64,000 bases of DNA. It comes from Cupriavidus taiwanensis LMG 19424. GTDB lineage: Bacteria > Pseudomonadota > Gammaproteobacteria > Burkholderiales > Burkholderiaceae. The stretch spans positions 1,178,001 to 1,242,000 of the forward strand of contig NC_010528.1 in the NCBI RefSeq assembly GCF_000069785.1, read 5' to 3'. The notes under the pieces were generated by a model, which ran no database searches, was not told the origin of the DNA, and worked only from the letters and a program-made list of their open reading frames with translations. Shown here piece after piece: positions 7,632 to 16,783 of the stretch. Numbering within the stretch: position 1 is the first letter of the stretch; each line of letters begins with the position of its first letter. The position numbers were made by a program, and so were the translations under genes.

Positions 7632-10070
7632 GTGCGTCGCTTCGTGGTGGCCTTCGTGGCCGGGTGCTGGACCCTGCAGCAGCAATCGGCGCTGCCGTCC
7701 CAGCCCGCCTTGCACCTGGGCGCGGCGCTGCTGGCGTTGTGCGCCATGGCCATGGCCCTGTGGCGCAGGCGCCTGCCGGCCATGCTGCAAAGCGTGGCGA
7801 TGGCGGCGCTGGCCTTCGCCACCGCCTTCTGCTGGGCTGCCTGGCGCGCCGAGCTGCGCCTGGACCAATGGCTGCCCGCGGCGCTGGAGGCGCGCGACCT
7901 CGACGTGCGCGGGGTAGTGTCCGGTTTGCCCGCGCAGACCGCCGCAGGCACACGTTTCGCGTTCACCATCGAGCATTCAGCCGGGCCGGCGCAGGCGCCG
8001 GCGCTGCCAGGCAGTGTCATCCTCAACTGGCGCGACGCGCCGCCCGACCTGAGGCCGGGGCAGCGCTTCACGCTGACCTTGCGCCTGCGGCGCCCGCGCG
8101 GGCTCGCCAATCCGTCCGGCTTCGATTACGCCTACTGGCTGCTGGCGCAGGGCTATGGCGCGACCGGCTATGTGCGCCGCGCGCAGGGGCCGCCGCAGAA
8201 CGCGGCCCACGAGCGGCTGGCCTGGCGCATCGAAGCCTGGCGTGCCGCCGTGCGCGACCGCCTGCGCGCGGCGCTGCCGGCCGGCGCGCGCTTCGGCGCC
8301 GTGCTGGTCGCGCTGGTGATCGGCGACCAGCGCGGCATCGAGGCGGAAGACTGGCAGCTGTTCCGCCGCACGGGCGTGAGCCACCTGGTGGCCATTTCCG
8401 GGCTGCACATCACCATGGTGGCCGGCATGGCGGCGTCGCTGGCCGGACTGCTATGGCGCCATTCGTTCGGCTGCGGTCACTGCCTCCGCCGGCCGCTGCC
8501 ACTGTGGCTGCCGGCCCGGCAAGCCGCGCTGGCGGTGGCCGTGGCCACCGCGATAGGCTACGGCATGCTGGCCGGCATGCAGATCCCGGCGCTGCGCACC
8601 GTCGCCATGCTTTGCGTCGCCGCGGTCGCGGTGTGGGGGGCACGCGCGCCGCCGGCATCGGTGGTGCTGGCGTGGGCGGCCCTGGTGGCGCTGCTGCTGG
8701 ACCCGTGGGCGGTGATGCTGCCCGGCTTCTGGCTGTCATTCGGTGCCGTCGCGGTGATCTTCTTCGCTGCCCGGCCGGGACGGGACGCCGCGAGGGCGGG
8801 CCGCTGGCAGCGGCTGCGGGCCGCCCTGGCCGCGGGGGCGCGCACCCAGTGGGCCGTCACCATCGGTCTGGTGCCGCTGACGCTGCTGCTGTTCGGCCAG
8901 GTCTCGGTGGTGTCGCCGCTTGCCAATGCGGTGGCGATTCCGGTGGTGAGCCTGCTGGTGACGCCGCTGGCCCTGCTGGGCGCCGCGCTGCCGCTGTGGC
9001 TTGCCGCACCGGTCATGGCGGTGGCCCATTTCGCGATGGTGGCGCTGGCTGCCGTGCTGGCATGGTTCTCCCGGCAGCCGTGGGCGATGTGGGAGGCGGC
9101 CAGCGCGGGGCCGGCGGCGCTGCTGCTTGCCGGCTCGGGCGTTGCACTGCTGGTGGCGCCCGTGGCTTCGGCGCGGCTGCGCTGGCATGGCGCGCTGCTG
9201 ATGCTGCCGATGCTGGTGGCGCGCGGCCCGCCGGTTGCCGACGGCCAGTTCCGCGCGGTGATGTTCGACGTGGGGCAGGGCACGGCGGTGCTGGTGCGCA
9301 CGCGCGCACACGCGCTGCTGTACGACACCGGGCCCGGCTACGCCACCGGGTCCAGCGCCGGCGCGCAAGTGGTGGTGCCGGTATTGCGCGCCGAGGGCGT
9401 GACACAGCTCGATCACCTGATGGTCAGCCATGAAGACATCGATCATGCCGGCGGCGTGGCTGACGTGGTCGGGGCAGTGTCCGTGGTCGCGCGCAGCACC
9501 GGTGCGCCTGCCGGGCACCCGCTGCTTGGCGCCGGGCAGCCCGGGGCCAGGCCGGGCCAATGGCCGCCGTGCGCGGCGGGACAGCAGTGGCAGTGGGACG
9601 GCGTGCGGTTTACCGTGCTGCACCCGCCGCCGGAGCAGGCCCAGCTGGCCGCCATCCCCAGCAACGCGCGCAGTTGCGTGCTGCGCGTGGATACGGCCGC
9701 GCACAGCCTGCTGCTGACCGGCGATATCGGCCTGGCGCAGGAGCGTGCGCTGCTTGACCGCTTGCCGGTCGGCGCCTTGCGTGCCGACGTGCTGGTGGTG
9801 GCGCATCACGGCAGCGGCACGTCGTCCGGCGCGGACTGGATCGCGGCGGTGGCGCCGGCGGCGGCGGTGTTCCAGCTGGGCTACGCCAACCGCTATCGCC
9901 ATCCGAACGCCGACGTCTGGGAGCGCTTTGGCCGCGCGGGTGTCTTGCGCTATCGCACCGACGACACCGGCGCGGTCATCATGGATACGGCGCGTGCGGG
10001 TGACGCGCTGTCGATGTTCCGGCAGGCCGAACCGCGCTACTGGCGGGTCCGGCCACCGGCGCCGCGCTAG
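7632..10070 (+). CDS. comEC: DNA uptake channel protein ComEC/Rec2
   Basis: An 812-residue inner-membrane protein that carries transforming single-stranded DNA into the cytoplasm. It starts at GTG after a strong GGAGGAGGT Shine-Dalgarno (7620-7628). The N-terminal DUF4131-like region is followed by the Competence domain with VAISGLHITMVAGMAA (about residue 255-270) and several TM helices. A C-terminal metallo-beta-lactamase domain follows, with SHEDIDHAGG (about 597-606) and VAHHGSG. Full length and intact, which suggests that the organism keeps the capacity for natural transformation. Other competence genes are not in this window. Confidence 0.95.
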   Translation: MRRFVVAFVAGCWTLQQQSALPSQPALHLGAALLALCAMAMALWRRRLPAMLQSVAMAALAFATAFCWAAWRAELRLDQWLPAALEARDLDVRGVVSGLPAQTAAGTRFAFTIEHSAGPAQAPALPGSVILNWRDAPPDLRPGQRFTLTLRLRRPRGLANPSGFDYAYWLLAQGYGATGYVRRAQGPPQNAAHERLAWRIEAWRAAVRDRLRAALPAGARFGAVLVALVIGDQRGIEAEDWQLFRRTGVSHLVAISGLHITMVAGMAASLAGLLWRHSFGCGHCLRRPLPLWLPARQAALAVAVATAIGYGMLAGMQIPALRTVAMLCVAAVAVWGARAPPASVVLAWAALVALLLDPWAVMLPGFWLSFGAVAVIFFAARPGRDAARAGRWQRLRAALAAGARTQWAVTIGLVPLTLLLFGQVSVVSPLANAVAIPVVSLLVTPLALLGAALPLWLAAPVMAVAHFAMVALAAVLAWFSRQPWAMWEAASAGPAALLLAGSGVALLVAPVASARLRWHGALLMLPMLVARGPPVADGQFRAVMFDVGQGTAVLVRTRAHALLYDTGPGYATGSSAGAQVVVPVLRAEGVTQLDHLMVSHEDIDHAGGVADVVGAVSVVARSTGAPAGHPLLGAGQPGARPGQWPPCAAGQQWQWDGVRFTVLHPPPEQAQLAAIPSNARSCVLRVDTAAHSLLLTGDIGLAQERALLDRLPVGALRADVLVVAHHGSGTSSGADWIAAVAPAAAVFQLGYANRYRHPNADVWERFGRAGVLRYRTDDTGAVIMDTARAGDALSMFRQAEPRYWRVRPPAPR

Positions 10071-10092
10071 CGGGCGCGGTGCCGGGGGCCAG

Positions 10093-11028
10093 TCAGCCGG
10101 CCTTGCGGCGGCTGGGGCGCGCAGCGGTCGGCGCGGGCGTGGCTGTCTGCGCCGCCGCGGCGCGCGCGCGGCTTCGTGCCGGTGCCGGCTCCGCGCCGGC
10201 GATGCGCCGCTCGCGCAGATGCGCCTTGGCGCGCTGCAGGCGCGGGGCGACGGTGTCCGCGCGCGCCAGCGCGACGCCGGCGGCGAGCACATCGCCAAGC
10301 ACCAGGTGGCTGATGCGCGAGGTCATCGGCGTGTAGACCTCGCTGTCTTCCTCGACGTCCGAGAACACGCAGACATCGGCCAGCCGCGCCAGCGGCGAGC
10401 CGCTGTGGGTCAGCGCCAGCACGCTGGCACCGCTGCCGCGCGCCAGCGTGGCGGCGGTCAGCATGTCCCAGGTCCGGCCGCTGTTGGAGACCAGCACGGC
10501 CACGTCGCCCGGCGCCAGCAGCGCCGCCGACATGCTGAACACGTGCGGGTCGGCATAGGCGACGGTCGGCATGCCCAGGCGGAAGAACTTGTGCTGGATG
10601 TCCAGCGCGACGATGCCGGAGTTGCCGCAGCCGTAGAACTCGATGCGCCGCGCCCCGGCGAGCAGCCGGATGCCATGCTCGATCTGGTCGGCCGAGAGGG
10701 CATTGCGCACACTCATCAGCGTGGCAATGGTGCGGTCGAACACCTTGCCGGCGATATCCGCGGGGCGGTCGTCGGCTGCCACATCCTGGTGCACGAAGGG
10801 CGTGCCGCCACCGACGTTCTGCGCGAACTGCAGCTTGAATTCGCGGAAGCCGTCATAGCCCAGCGCGGCGCAGAAACGCGCGATGGTGGGTTGCGACACG
10901 CCGGCGCGCTCGGCCAGTTCCGGCATCGACAGCCGGATCACGGCGGCGCCGTGGCGGGCGACATAGTCGGCCAGGCGGCGTTCGGAAGGACGAAGGGTGT
11001 CGTAGACGGCAAGGATGCGGTCGCGCAT
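10093..11028 (-). CDS. hexR: HexR-type (RpiR family) transcriptional regulator
   Basis: A 311-residue regulator with an N-terminal RpiR helix-turn-helix (about 1-75; AERAGVSQPTIARFCAALG) and a SIS sugar-phosphate-binding domain (about 110-250; FYGCGNSG and LVSNSGRTWD). HexR represses Entner-Doudoroff/glucose genes and is released by KDPG in pseudomonads. Here it is divergent from edd, with two matching palindromes between. The last roughly 45 residues form an Ala/Pro/Arg-rich tail not needed for the two domains. It ends 22 bases from comEC, convergently. The assignment rests on domain pair plus genomic context. Confidence 0.9.
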   Translation of the reverse strand: MRDRILAVYDTLRPSERRLADYVARHGAAVIRLSMPELAERAGVSQPTIARFCAALGYDGFREFKLQFAQNVGGGTPFVHQDVAADDRPADIAGKVFDRTIATLMSVRNALSADQIEHGIRLLAGARRIEFYGCGNSGIVALDIQHKFFRLGMPTVAYADPHVFSMSAALLAPGDVAVLVSNSGRTWDMLTAATLARGSGASVLALTHSGSPLARLADVCVFSDVEEDSEVYTPMTSRISHLVLGDVLAAGVALARADTVAPRLQRAKAHLRERRIAGAEPAPARSRARAAAAQTATPAPTAARPSRRKAG

Positions 11029-11061
11029 GGCGGCAGGCGGAGGTATCGGTGTGTGAGGGAA

Positions 11062-11076
11062 TGTAGAGATTCTACA
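11062..11076. promoter_or_regulatory. HexR operator candidate O1 (hexR-proximal)
   Basis: A perfect 15-bp inverted repeat TGTAGA-GAT-TCTACA, flanked by A and T to give 17 bp, 34 bases upstream of the hexR start. On the minus strand it contains TAGAAT, a plausible -10 box for hexR, which would make hexR self-repressing. Confidence 0.75.
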
Positions 11077-11174
11077 TCGATTGGCGCGGCATCTTGCCTG
11101 AAATGCGGTACGGCCTGCCCTCCGGGTTTGCCCTGATTTCGGGATTTTATGCGCGATTGTGAGGCCCGATCGGG

Positions 11175-11202
11175 TCGACGATGGCCGGGTGCTGGGTATA
11201 AT
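11175..11202 (+). promoter_or_regulatory. Sigma70-type promoter of edd
   Basis: A perfect -10 TATAAT (11197-11202) lies 16 bases after TCGACG (11175-11180; 4 of 6 matches to TTGACA). The expected start of transcription is about 11208-11210, directly before the second palindrome. Confidence 0.7.
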
Positions 11203-11213
11203 GGCGCCCGATC

Positions 11214-11228
11214 TGTAGAAAATCTACA
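11214..11228. promoter_or_regulatory. HexR operator candidate O2 (edd-proximal)
   Basis: A perfect 15-bp inverted repeat TGTAGA-AAA-TCTACA, extended to 17 bp by outer C and G. It has the same half sites and spacing as O1, 137 bp apart centre to centre less one helical offset (152 bp by coordinates). It sits just downstream of the predicted edd start of transcription, where a bound repressor would block RNA polymerase. Confidence 0.78.
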
Positions 11229-11283
11229 GGCGATGGCGCCGCATCGGCGCCGCCTCGCCATACCCACAAGGACCGTCACCGCC

Positions 11284-13176
11284 ATGCCTTCCGCCGTCCG
11301 GGCCGAACTCCAGGCCGTTACCGACCGCATCATTGCGCGCAGCCGCGCCAGCCGTGCCGCCTATCTTGCCCGCTGCGAGCGCGCCCAGGCGGAACTGGGG
11401 CCGCTGCGCGGCCTGTCCTGCGCCAACCTGGCGCACGGCTTTGCCGCATTGCCGGCCAGCGACAAGCTGAAGCTGCGTGTCGACCATGCGCCCAACCTGG
11501 GCATCGTCACCGCGTACAACGACATGCTGTCGGCGCACCAGCCCTACGAGCGCTATCCCGCCGTGATCCGCGAGGCCGCGCGCGCGGTCGGCGCGGTGGC
11601 GCAGGTGGCGGGCGGCGTGCCGGCCATGTGCGACGGCATCACGCAGGGCAACGCGGGCATGGAGCTGTCGCTGTTCTCGCGCGATGCGATTGCCATGGGC
11701 ACCGCGGTGGCGCTGTCGCACAACACCTTCGATGCGGCGCTGATGCTGGGGGTGTGCGACAAGATCGTGCCTGGGCTGTTGATGGGGGCGCTCCAGTTCG
11801 GCCACCTGCCGATGGTGTTCGTGCCCGCGGGCCCGATGGCCAGCGGGCTGCCCAACAAGGAGAAGGCGCGCGTGCGCCAGCTCTATGCCACCGGCCAGGT
11901 CGGGCGCGAGGCCTTGCTGGAGGCCGAATGCCAGGCCTATCACGGCCCCGGCACCTGCACCTTCTACGGTACGGCCAACAGCAACCAGTTCCTGATGGAA
12001 GTGATGGGCCTGCACTTGCCCGGCGCTGCCTTCGTCCATCCCGACAGCGGCCTGCGCGATGCGCTGACGGCCGCCGCGGCACAGCGCGCCATTGCACTGC
12101 GCGCGCGCGGCAACGACTACCTGCCGCTGGCGCGCATCGTCGACGAGCGCGCCATCGCCAACGCCATGGTCGGCCTGCTTGCCACCGGCGGTTCCACCAA
12201 CCACACCATCCACCTGGTGGCGATGGCGCGTGCCGCCGGCATCGTCATCGACTGGAACGATTTCGACCTGCTGTCGCGCATCACGCCGCTGCTGGCTCGC
12301 GTCTATCCCAATGGCTCGGCCGATGTGAACCATTTCCATGCCGCCGGCGGCGCCGGCTTCGTCATCCGCGAGCTGCTGCAGGCGGGGCTGCTGCACGAGG
12401 ATGTGCAGACCGTGGCCGGGCCGGGCCTGGCCCGTTACACGCAGGAACCGGTGATGACAGAGGGTGTGCTGCAATGGCGCGACGGCGCTGCGCAAAGCGG
12501 TGACCCGCAGGTGCTGGCGACCGCCGCGGCCCCGTTCTCCGCCGAGGGCGGCCTGCGCCTGATGCAGGGCAACCTGGGCCGCGGCGTGATCAAGGTCTCG
12601 GCGGTGGCACCCGAGCATCGCGTGGTCGAGGCCCCGGTGCGCGTGTTCGATTCGCAAGAGGCGCTGCAAGCGGCGTTCGATGCCGGCGAACTGCGCGGCG
12701 ACGTGGTGGCCGTGGTGCGCTTCCAGGGGCCGAATGCCAATGGCATGCCCGAACTGCACCGGTTGACCCCCGTGCTGGGCGCGCTGCAGGACGCCGGCCA
12801 CAGGGTGGCGCTGGTGACCGACGGGCGCATGTCCGGCGCTTCGGGCAAAGTGCCGGCGGTGATCCACGTCGGCCCCGAGGCGCTGGCGGGCGGCGCGCTG
12901 GCGCGCGTGCGCGACGGCGACCGCATCCGTGTCGACGCCGTCGCCGGCACGCTGCAATGGCTGGGCGACGAAGCCGAATTCGCGGCGCGTGCGCCAGCCC
13001 GCGCCCCTGCCGACCCGTTCGCGCAATTCAGCCTGGGCCGCGGCCTGTTCGGCCTGTTCCGGCGCCACGCACGCATCGCGGAAGAGGGCGGCAGCGCACT
13101 CGACCTGTCCGAGGCGGATGCCGAAGCCGCCGGTAGCGACGGCCAACCCGCCGCGCTGCGATCCGTCGCACAATAA
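11284..13176 (+). CDS. edd: 6-phosphogluconate dehydratase
   Basis: A 630-residue Fe-S dehydratase of the IlvD/Edd family that converts 6-phosphogluconate to 2-keto-3-deoxy-6-phosphogluconate, the first committed step of the Entner-Doudoroff pathway. Edd hallmarks are present: [29 protein letters not shown] (Cys ligand), [28 protein letters not shown] and [18 protein letters not shown]. The ATG at 11284 gives a family-like N-terminus and follows AAGGA at 11269-11273; the open frame upstream crosses the promoter and operator. It forms a unit with gntK and is probably repressed by HexR. Confidence 0.96.
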   Translation: MPSAVRAELQAVTDRIIARSRASRAAYLARCERAQAELGPLRGLSCANLAHGFAALPASDKLKLRVDHAPNLGIVTAYNDMLSAHQPYERYPAVIREAARAVGAVAQVAGGVPAMCDGITQGNAGMELSLFSRDAIAMGTAVALSHNTFDAALMLGVCDKIVPGLLMGALQFGHLPMVFVPAGPMASGLPNKEKARVRQLYATGQVGREALLEAECQAYHGPGTCTFYGTANSNQFLMEVMGLHLPGAAFVHPDSGLRDALTAAAAQRAIALRARGNDYLPLARIVDERAIANAMVGLLATGGSTNHTIHLVAMARAAGIVIDWNDFDLLSRITPLLARVYPNGSADVNHFHAAGGAGFVIRELLQAGLLHEDVQTVAGPGLARYTQEPVMTEGVLQWRDGAAQSGDPQVLATAAAPFSAEGGLRLMQGNLGRGVIKVSAVAPEHRVVEAPVRVFDSQEALQAAFDAGELRGDVVAVVRFQGPNANGMPELHRLTPVLGALQDAGHRVALVTDGRMSGASGKVPAVIHVGPEALAGGALARVRDGDRIRVDAVAGTLQWLGDEAEFAARAPARAPADPFAQFSLGRGLFGLFRRHARIAEEGGSALDLSEADAEAAGSDGQPAALRSVAQ

Positions 13177-13341
13177 CCGGGCCAGAGCCGACTTTTCATC
13201 GTGAATTTTCCCGCGGGGGCCGCCGCGCCCCCGCGACGTCCCTGCGACCCGCCGCCACTGCGTTCGGCCGGGCCGCCGCGGACGGGCAGGCAACCGACAA
13301 GGATGGCACCACCATCCGATACCAAGACCGACGGAGCAGAC

Positions 13342-13848
13342 ATGATCTATATCCTGATGGGCGTTTCCGGCAGCGGCAAGACCACGGTCGGCCAGTTGCT
13401 GGCGCAGCGGCTGGGCTGCGGCTTCCATGACGCCGACGACTTCCACAGCGACGCCAACAAGGCCAAGATGCACGCCGGCATCCCGCTGACCGACGCAGAC
13501 CGCTGGCCGTGGCTGGCCGCGATGCGCGCGGCGATCGACACGGCCCGGGCCGAAGGCCGCACCCATGTGTTCACCTGCTCGGCGCTGCGCCAGGCGTACC
13601 GGGACCGGCTGACCCCGCCGGATGGCGGCGTGACCTTCGTGTTCATGAAGGGGGATGCCGCGCTGATCGGCGAGCGCCTGTCCGCGCGCACCGAGCACTT
13701 CTTCAACCCGGAGCTCTTGCAAAGCCAGTTCGATACGCTGGAAGAACCCGGCGACGCGCTGGCGCTCGATATCCGCCAGCCGCCCGAGGTGCTGGTCGAC
13801 ACCATCCTGCGGGCCACCGTGCGGCAAGGCGCCGGCGCGGCGCGCTGA
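13342..13848 (+). CDS. gntK: Gluconokinase
   Basis: A 168-residue P-loop kinase that phosphorylates gluconate to 6-phosphogluconate, feeding Edd. Walker A is GVSGSGKT (residues 7-14). [27 protein letters not shown] substrate motifs and [12 protein letters not shown] are characteristic of the GntK family. The ATG at 13342 is chosen because of GGAG at 13333-13336 and the family-typical [13 protein letters not shown] start; the frame is open further upstream. The gap from edd is 165 bases with no terminator seen, so co-transcription is likely. Confidence 0.95.
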   Translation: MIYILMGVSGSGKTTVGQLLAQRLGCGFHDADDFHSDANKAKMHAGIPLTDADRWPWLAAMRAAIDTARAEGRTHVFTCSALRQAYRDRLTPPDGGVTFVFMKGDAALIGERLSARTEHFFNPELLQSQFDTLEEPGDALALDIRQPPEVLVDTILRATVRQGAGAAR

Positions 13849-14197
13849 TCTGCCGCCCCATGCCCGGCGGGGCATGGCACCAGGGCACGACTGCGCTCTC
13901 CATGCAACGCAAAGAGGCCGCCGGTCCTGCCGGCGGCCTATTTGCGTGCGCTGGCAGGCATCTTGCTAGCTTGCCTTCGGTGCTGGCGCGGCCGACCCGG
14001 CGTCGCGCCGGGCCACCTTGCGGCTTTCGCCGGCACGGATATGCTGGAAGAGCCAGTGACTCGACGGCATCACCGTGGCTTGCGCCGACCGGCGCGGCGC
14101 GGGGCAGGGCACGACAGCCAGGGCAACCAGGGCGGCCGGCAGCGGCGCGGACAAGCGCCGCCGTGCCGGCGGCCCGCGACATGGAGGAGCGGCCATC
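13849..14197. other. 349-bp intergenic region between gntK and the ATP-grasp operon
   Basis: It holds the gntK terminator (13911-13944) and must hold the promoter of the ATP-grasp operon. A GGAGGAG Shine-Dalgarno lies at 14184-14190. I see no consensus -10/-35 pair and no conserved small ORF that I can support. Confidence 0.5.
13911..13944 (+). terminator. Rho-independent terminator after gntK
   Basis: A 10-bp GC-rich stem (AGGCCGCCGG / CCGGCGGCCT, 13915-13924 and 13930-13939) with a 5-base loop, preceded by AAAG and followed by ATTTG. The U tract is short. Confidence 0.7.
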
Positions 14198-15673
14198 ATG
14201 GCGGCGCGGTACTTCGACGAGATGCTGGACTGGCGCGAGGACAAGGCGCCGGCGCTGATCCACGCGGGGCAGGCCTTGCCTGACGGGGCGGTACGCCCGC
14301 ATTACCGGCATTTCGCCGAATGGCTGGCGCGCCAGACCGAAAGCACGATGGCCAACAAGCGCGCCGAGGCCGACCTGGTGTTCCGGCGCGTGGGCATCAC
14401 CTTCGCCGTCTACGGCGACAAGGACGAGGCCAACAGCGGCACCGAGCGCACCATTCCGTTCGACGTGATCCCGCGCATTTTCCCGGCGAGCGAATGGGCG
14501 CTGCTGGAAAAAGGCTTGCGCCAGCGCGTGGCCGCGCTGAACCGCTTCATCCACGACATCTACCACGGCCAGGACATCATCCGCGCCGGGGTGATCCCGC
14601 CCGACCAGATCTACAACAACGCCCAGTACCGGCCCGAGATGCTCGGCGTCAGCGTGCCGCACGACGTCTATGCGCATGTCGCCGGCATCGACGTGGTGCG
14701 CGCCGGCGAGGGCGAGTTCTACGTGCTGGAAGACAACCTGCGCGTGCCGTCGGGCGTGTCGTACATGCTGGAAAACCGCAAGATGATGATGCGCCTGTTC
14801 CCGGACCTGTTCGCGCGCAACCGCGTGGCGCCGGTGGCGCACTATCCCGACCTGCTGCTCGACATGCTGCGCGGGGTCTCGCCGCAGGCCATCGCCGATC
14901 CGACCGTGGTGGTGCTGACGCCGGGCATGTACAACTCGGCGTACTTCGAGCATGCGTTCCTGGCGCAGCAGATGGGGGTGGAGCTGGTCGAGGGCAGCGA
15001 CCTCTTCGTCGAGGACAACCACCTGTTCATGCGCACCACGCAGGGCCCGCAACGCATCGACGTGATCTACCGGCGCGTCGACGACGATTTCCTCGATCCG
15101 CTCGCCTTCCGCCCCGATTCCACGCTAGGCGCCGCGGGGCTGCTGTCGGTCTACCGCGCCGGCAACGTGACCATCTGCAATGCGATCGGCACCGGCGTGG
15201 CCGACGACAAGTCGATCTACCCGTATGTGCCGGACATGATCCGCTTCTACCTGGGCGAGGAGGCCATCCTCAGCAACGTGCCGACCTACATGTGCCGGCG
15301 CGCCGAGGACCTGCAGTACGTGCTGGACCATATGGGTGAACTGGTGGTCAAGGAGACCCATGGCGCCGGCGGCTACGGCATGCTGGTCGGGCCGGCCGCG
15401 ACACGCGCCGAAATCGAAGCCTTCCGCGAGGTGGTCAGGGCCAGGCCCGAGCAGTACATCGCGCAGCCCACGCTGGCGCTGTCGACCTGCCCGACCTATG
15501 TCGAGTCCGGCATCGCCCCGCGCCATATCGACCTGCGCCCGTTCGTGCTGTCGGGCAAGGAGGTGCGCATGGTGCCGGGCGGGCTGACCCGCGTGGCGCT
15601 GCGGGAGGGGTCGCTGGTGGTGAATTCCTCGCAGGGGGGCGGCACCAAGGACACCTGGGTGCTGGAACGATGA
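14198..15673 (+). CDS. Circularly permuted ATP-grasp type 2 protein (DUF404/DUF407)
   Basis: A 491-residue protein starting MAARYFDEMLDW at an ATG 7 bases after GGAGGAG. Family hallmarks are YNNAQYRPEMLGV, YVLEDNLRVPSGVSYMLENR (about 185-205), PGMYNSAYFEHAFLA, GVELVEGSDLFV and VVKETHGAGGYGMLVGP (about 385-401, nucleotide-binding loop). Circularly permuted ATP-grasps of this type are predicted amidoligases: they would activate a carboxylate with ATP and join it to an amine. The substrate is unknown. It heads a co-directional set with alpha-E, a transglutaminase-like protein and the Anbu peptidase, the association described for predicted peptide-synthesis/degradation systems (Iyer, Aravind and co-workers). 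Family very secure, reaction inferred. Confidence 0.9.
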   Translation: MAARYFDEMLDWREDKAPALIHAGQALPDGAVRPHYRHFAEWLARQTESTMANKRAEADLVFRRVGITFAVYGDKDEANSGTERTIPFDVIPRIFPASEWALLEKGLRQRVAALNRFIHDIYHGQDIIRAGVIPPDQIYNNAQYRPEMLGVSVPHDVYAHVAGIDVVRAGEGEFYVLEDNLRVPSGVSYMLENRKMMMRLFPDLFARNRVAPVAHYPDLLLDMLRGVSPQAIADPTVVVLTPGMYNSAYFEHAFLAQQMGVELVEGSDLFVEDNHLFMRTTQGPQRIDVIYRRVDDDFLDPLAFRPDSTLGAAGLLSVYRAGNVTICNAIGTGVADDKSIYPYVPDMIRFYLGEEAILSNVPTYMCRRAEDLQYVLDHMGELVVKETHGAGGYGMLVGPAATRAEIEAFREVVRARPEQYIAQPTLALSTCPTYVESGIAPRHIDLRPFVLSGKEVRMVPGGLTRVALREGSLVVNSSQGGGTKDTWVLER

Positions 15674-15743
15674 ACCCGGTGCCTGCGATGAAGACTGCCA
15701 AGACCACCGCGATGACGACCGCCGCCAACCCGGGAGAGCCCAC

Positions 15744-16742
15744 ATGCTGAGCCGCACCGCCGACCACCTGTTCTGGATGGCCCGTTACACCGAGCGCGCC
15801 GAGAACACCGCGCGCATGCTCGACGTCAACTACCAGACCTCGCTGTTGCCGCAATCGGCCGAAGTGGCCGAGCAGGGCTGGTGGGCCATGCTCGATATCT
15901 CGGAGCTGACCGAGGTCTTCGACCACAAGTATGGCCTGCTGTCGCGCGACGACGTGATCGACTTCATGGTGCGCGACATGACCAATGCCTCGTCGATCAT
16001 GAGCTGCCTGCGCGCGGCGCGCGAGAATGCGCGCGCGGTGCGCGGTTCGCTGACCACCGAGGTCTGGGAAACCGTCAACACCACGTGGCTGGAGGTGCAG
16101 CGCCTGATTGCCGACGGCGTGCTGAAGGAAGACCCGGCGCGCTTCTTCGAATGGGTCAAGTTCCGCTCGCACCTTGCGCGCGGCGTGCAGTTCGGCACCA
16201 TGCTCAAGGACGATGCCTTCCACTTCATGCGGCTCGGCACCTTCCTGGAGCGCGCCGACAATACCGCGCGGATACTCGACGTCAAGTTCCAGGCGTCATC
16301 GGGCGGCGAGGGCAACGAGCCCGAGACCAGTGCCGATCGGCGCGGCGGGCAGGGCGTCGACCAGGGCAGCGCGCAGAACGACTTCTACCACTGGGCAGCG
16401 ATCCTGCGCTCGGTGTCGGGCTTCGAGGTCTACCGCAAGGTCTATCGCGCGGTCATCACGCCGCAGCGCGTGGCCGAACTGCTGATCCTGCGCCCGGACA
16501 TGCCGCGTTCGCTGGTGTCGAGCATGGACGAGGTGGTGGCGATCCTGCATACGGTGCGCAACCAGCATTCGGCGGAAACCGAGCGCCAGGCTGGTAAACT
16601 CCACGCCGACCTGAAATACGCGCGCATCGACGATATCTTTGCCGTCGGCCTGCATGCGTACCTGACCAGCTTCCTCGAGCGCATCGGCGACCTCGGCAAT
16701 GGCATCAGCCGGGACTTCCTCGTGCCGCTGCAGGCGGCCTGA
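15744..16742 (+). CDS. Alpha-E domain protein (DUF403)
   Basis: A 332-residue, mostly helical protein beginning MLSRTADHLFWMARYTERAENTARML, the typical alpha-E start. Paired E/R motifs recur (RLGTFLERADNTARILDV near 160-175; SFLERIGDLGNGISRDF near the C-terminus). A hydrophilic insert rich in Gly, Glu and Gln sits about residues 186-212. Alpha-E proteins occur almost always beside circularly permuted ATP-grasp genes and are thought to act with them, but no reaction is proven. GGGAGAG before the ATG is a good Shine-Dalgarno. The gap from the ATP-grasp gene is 70 bases. Confidence 0.88.
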   Translation: MLSRTADHLFWMARYTERAENTARMLDVNYQTSLLPQSAEVAEQGWWAMLDISELTEVFDHKYGLLSRDDVIDFMVRDMTNASSIMSCLRAARENARAVRGSLTTEVWETVNTTWLEVQRLIADGVLKEDPARFFEWVKFRSHLARGVQFGTMLKDDAFHFMRLGTFLERADNTARILDVKFQASSGGEGNEPETSADRRGGQGVDQGSAQNDFYHWAAILRSVSGFEVYRKVYRAVITPQRVAELLILRPDMPRSLVSSMDEVVAILHTVRNQHSAETERQAGKLHADLKYARIDDIFAVGLHAYLTSFLERIGDLGNGISRDFLVPLQAA

Positions 16743-16783
16743 GCCGGGCCGCCGGCAGCCTCGTGCAGCCGCGCCCTGAAACC

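Noticed and set aside
13201..13341. Upstream extension of gntK to 13201
   Set aside because: Ala/Pro-rich residues unlike the family; a Shine-Dalgarno and conserved P-loop start lie at 13342.
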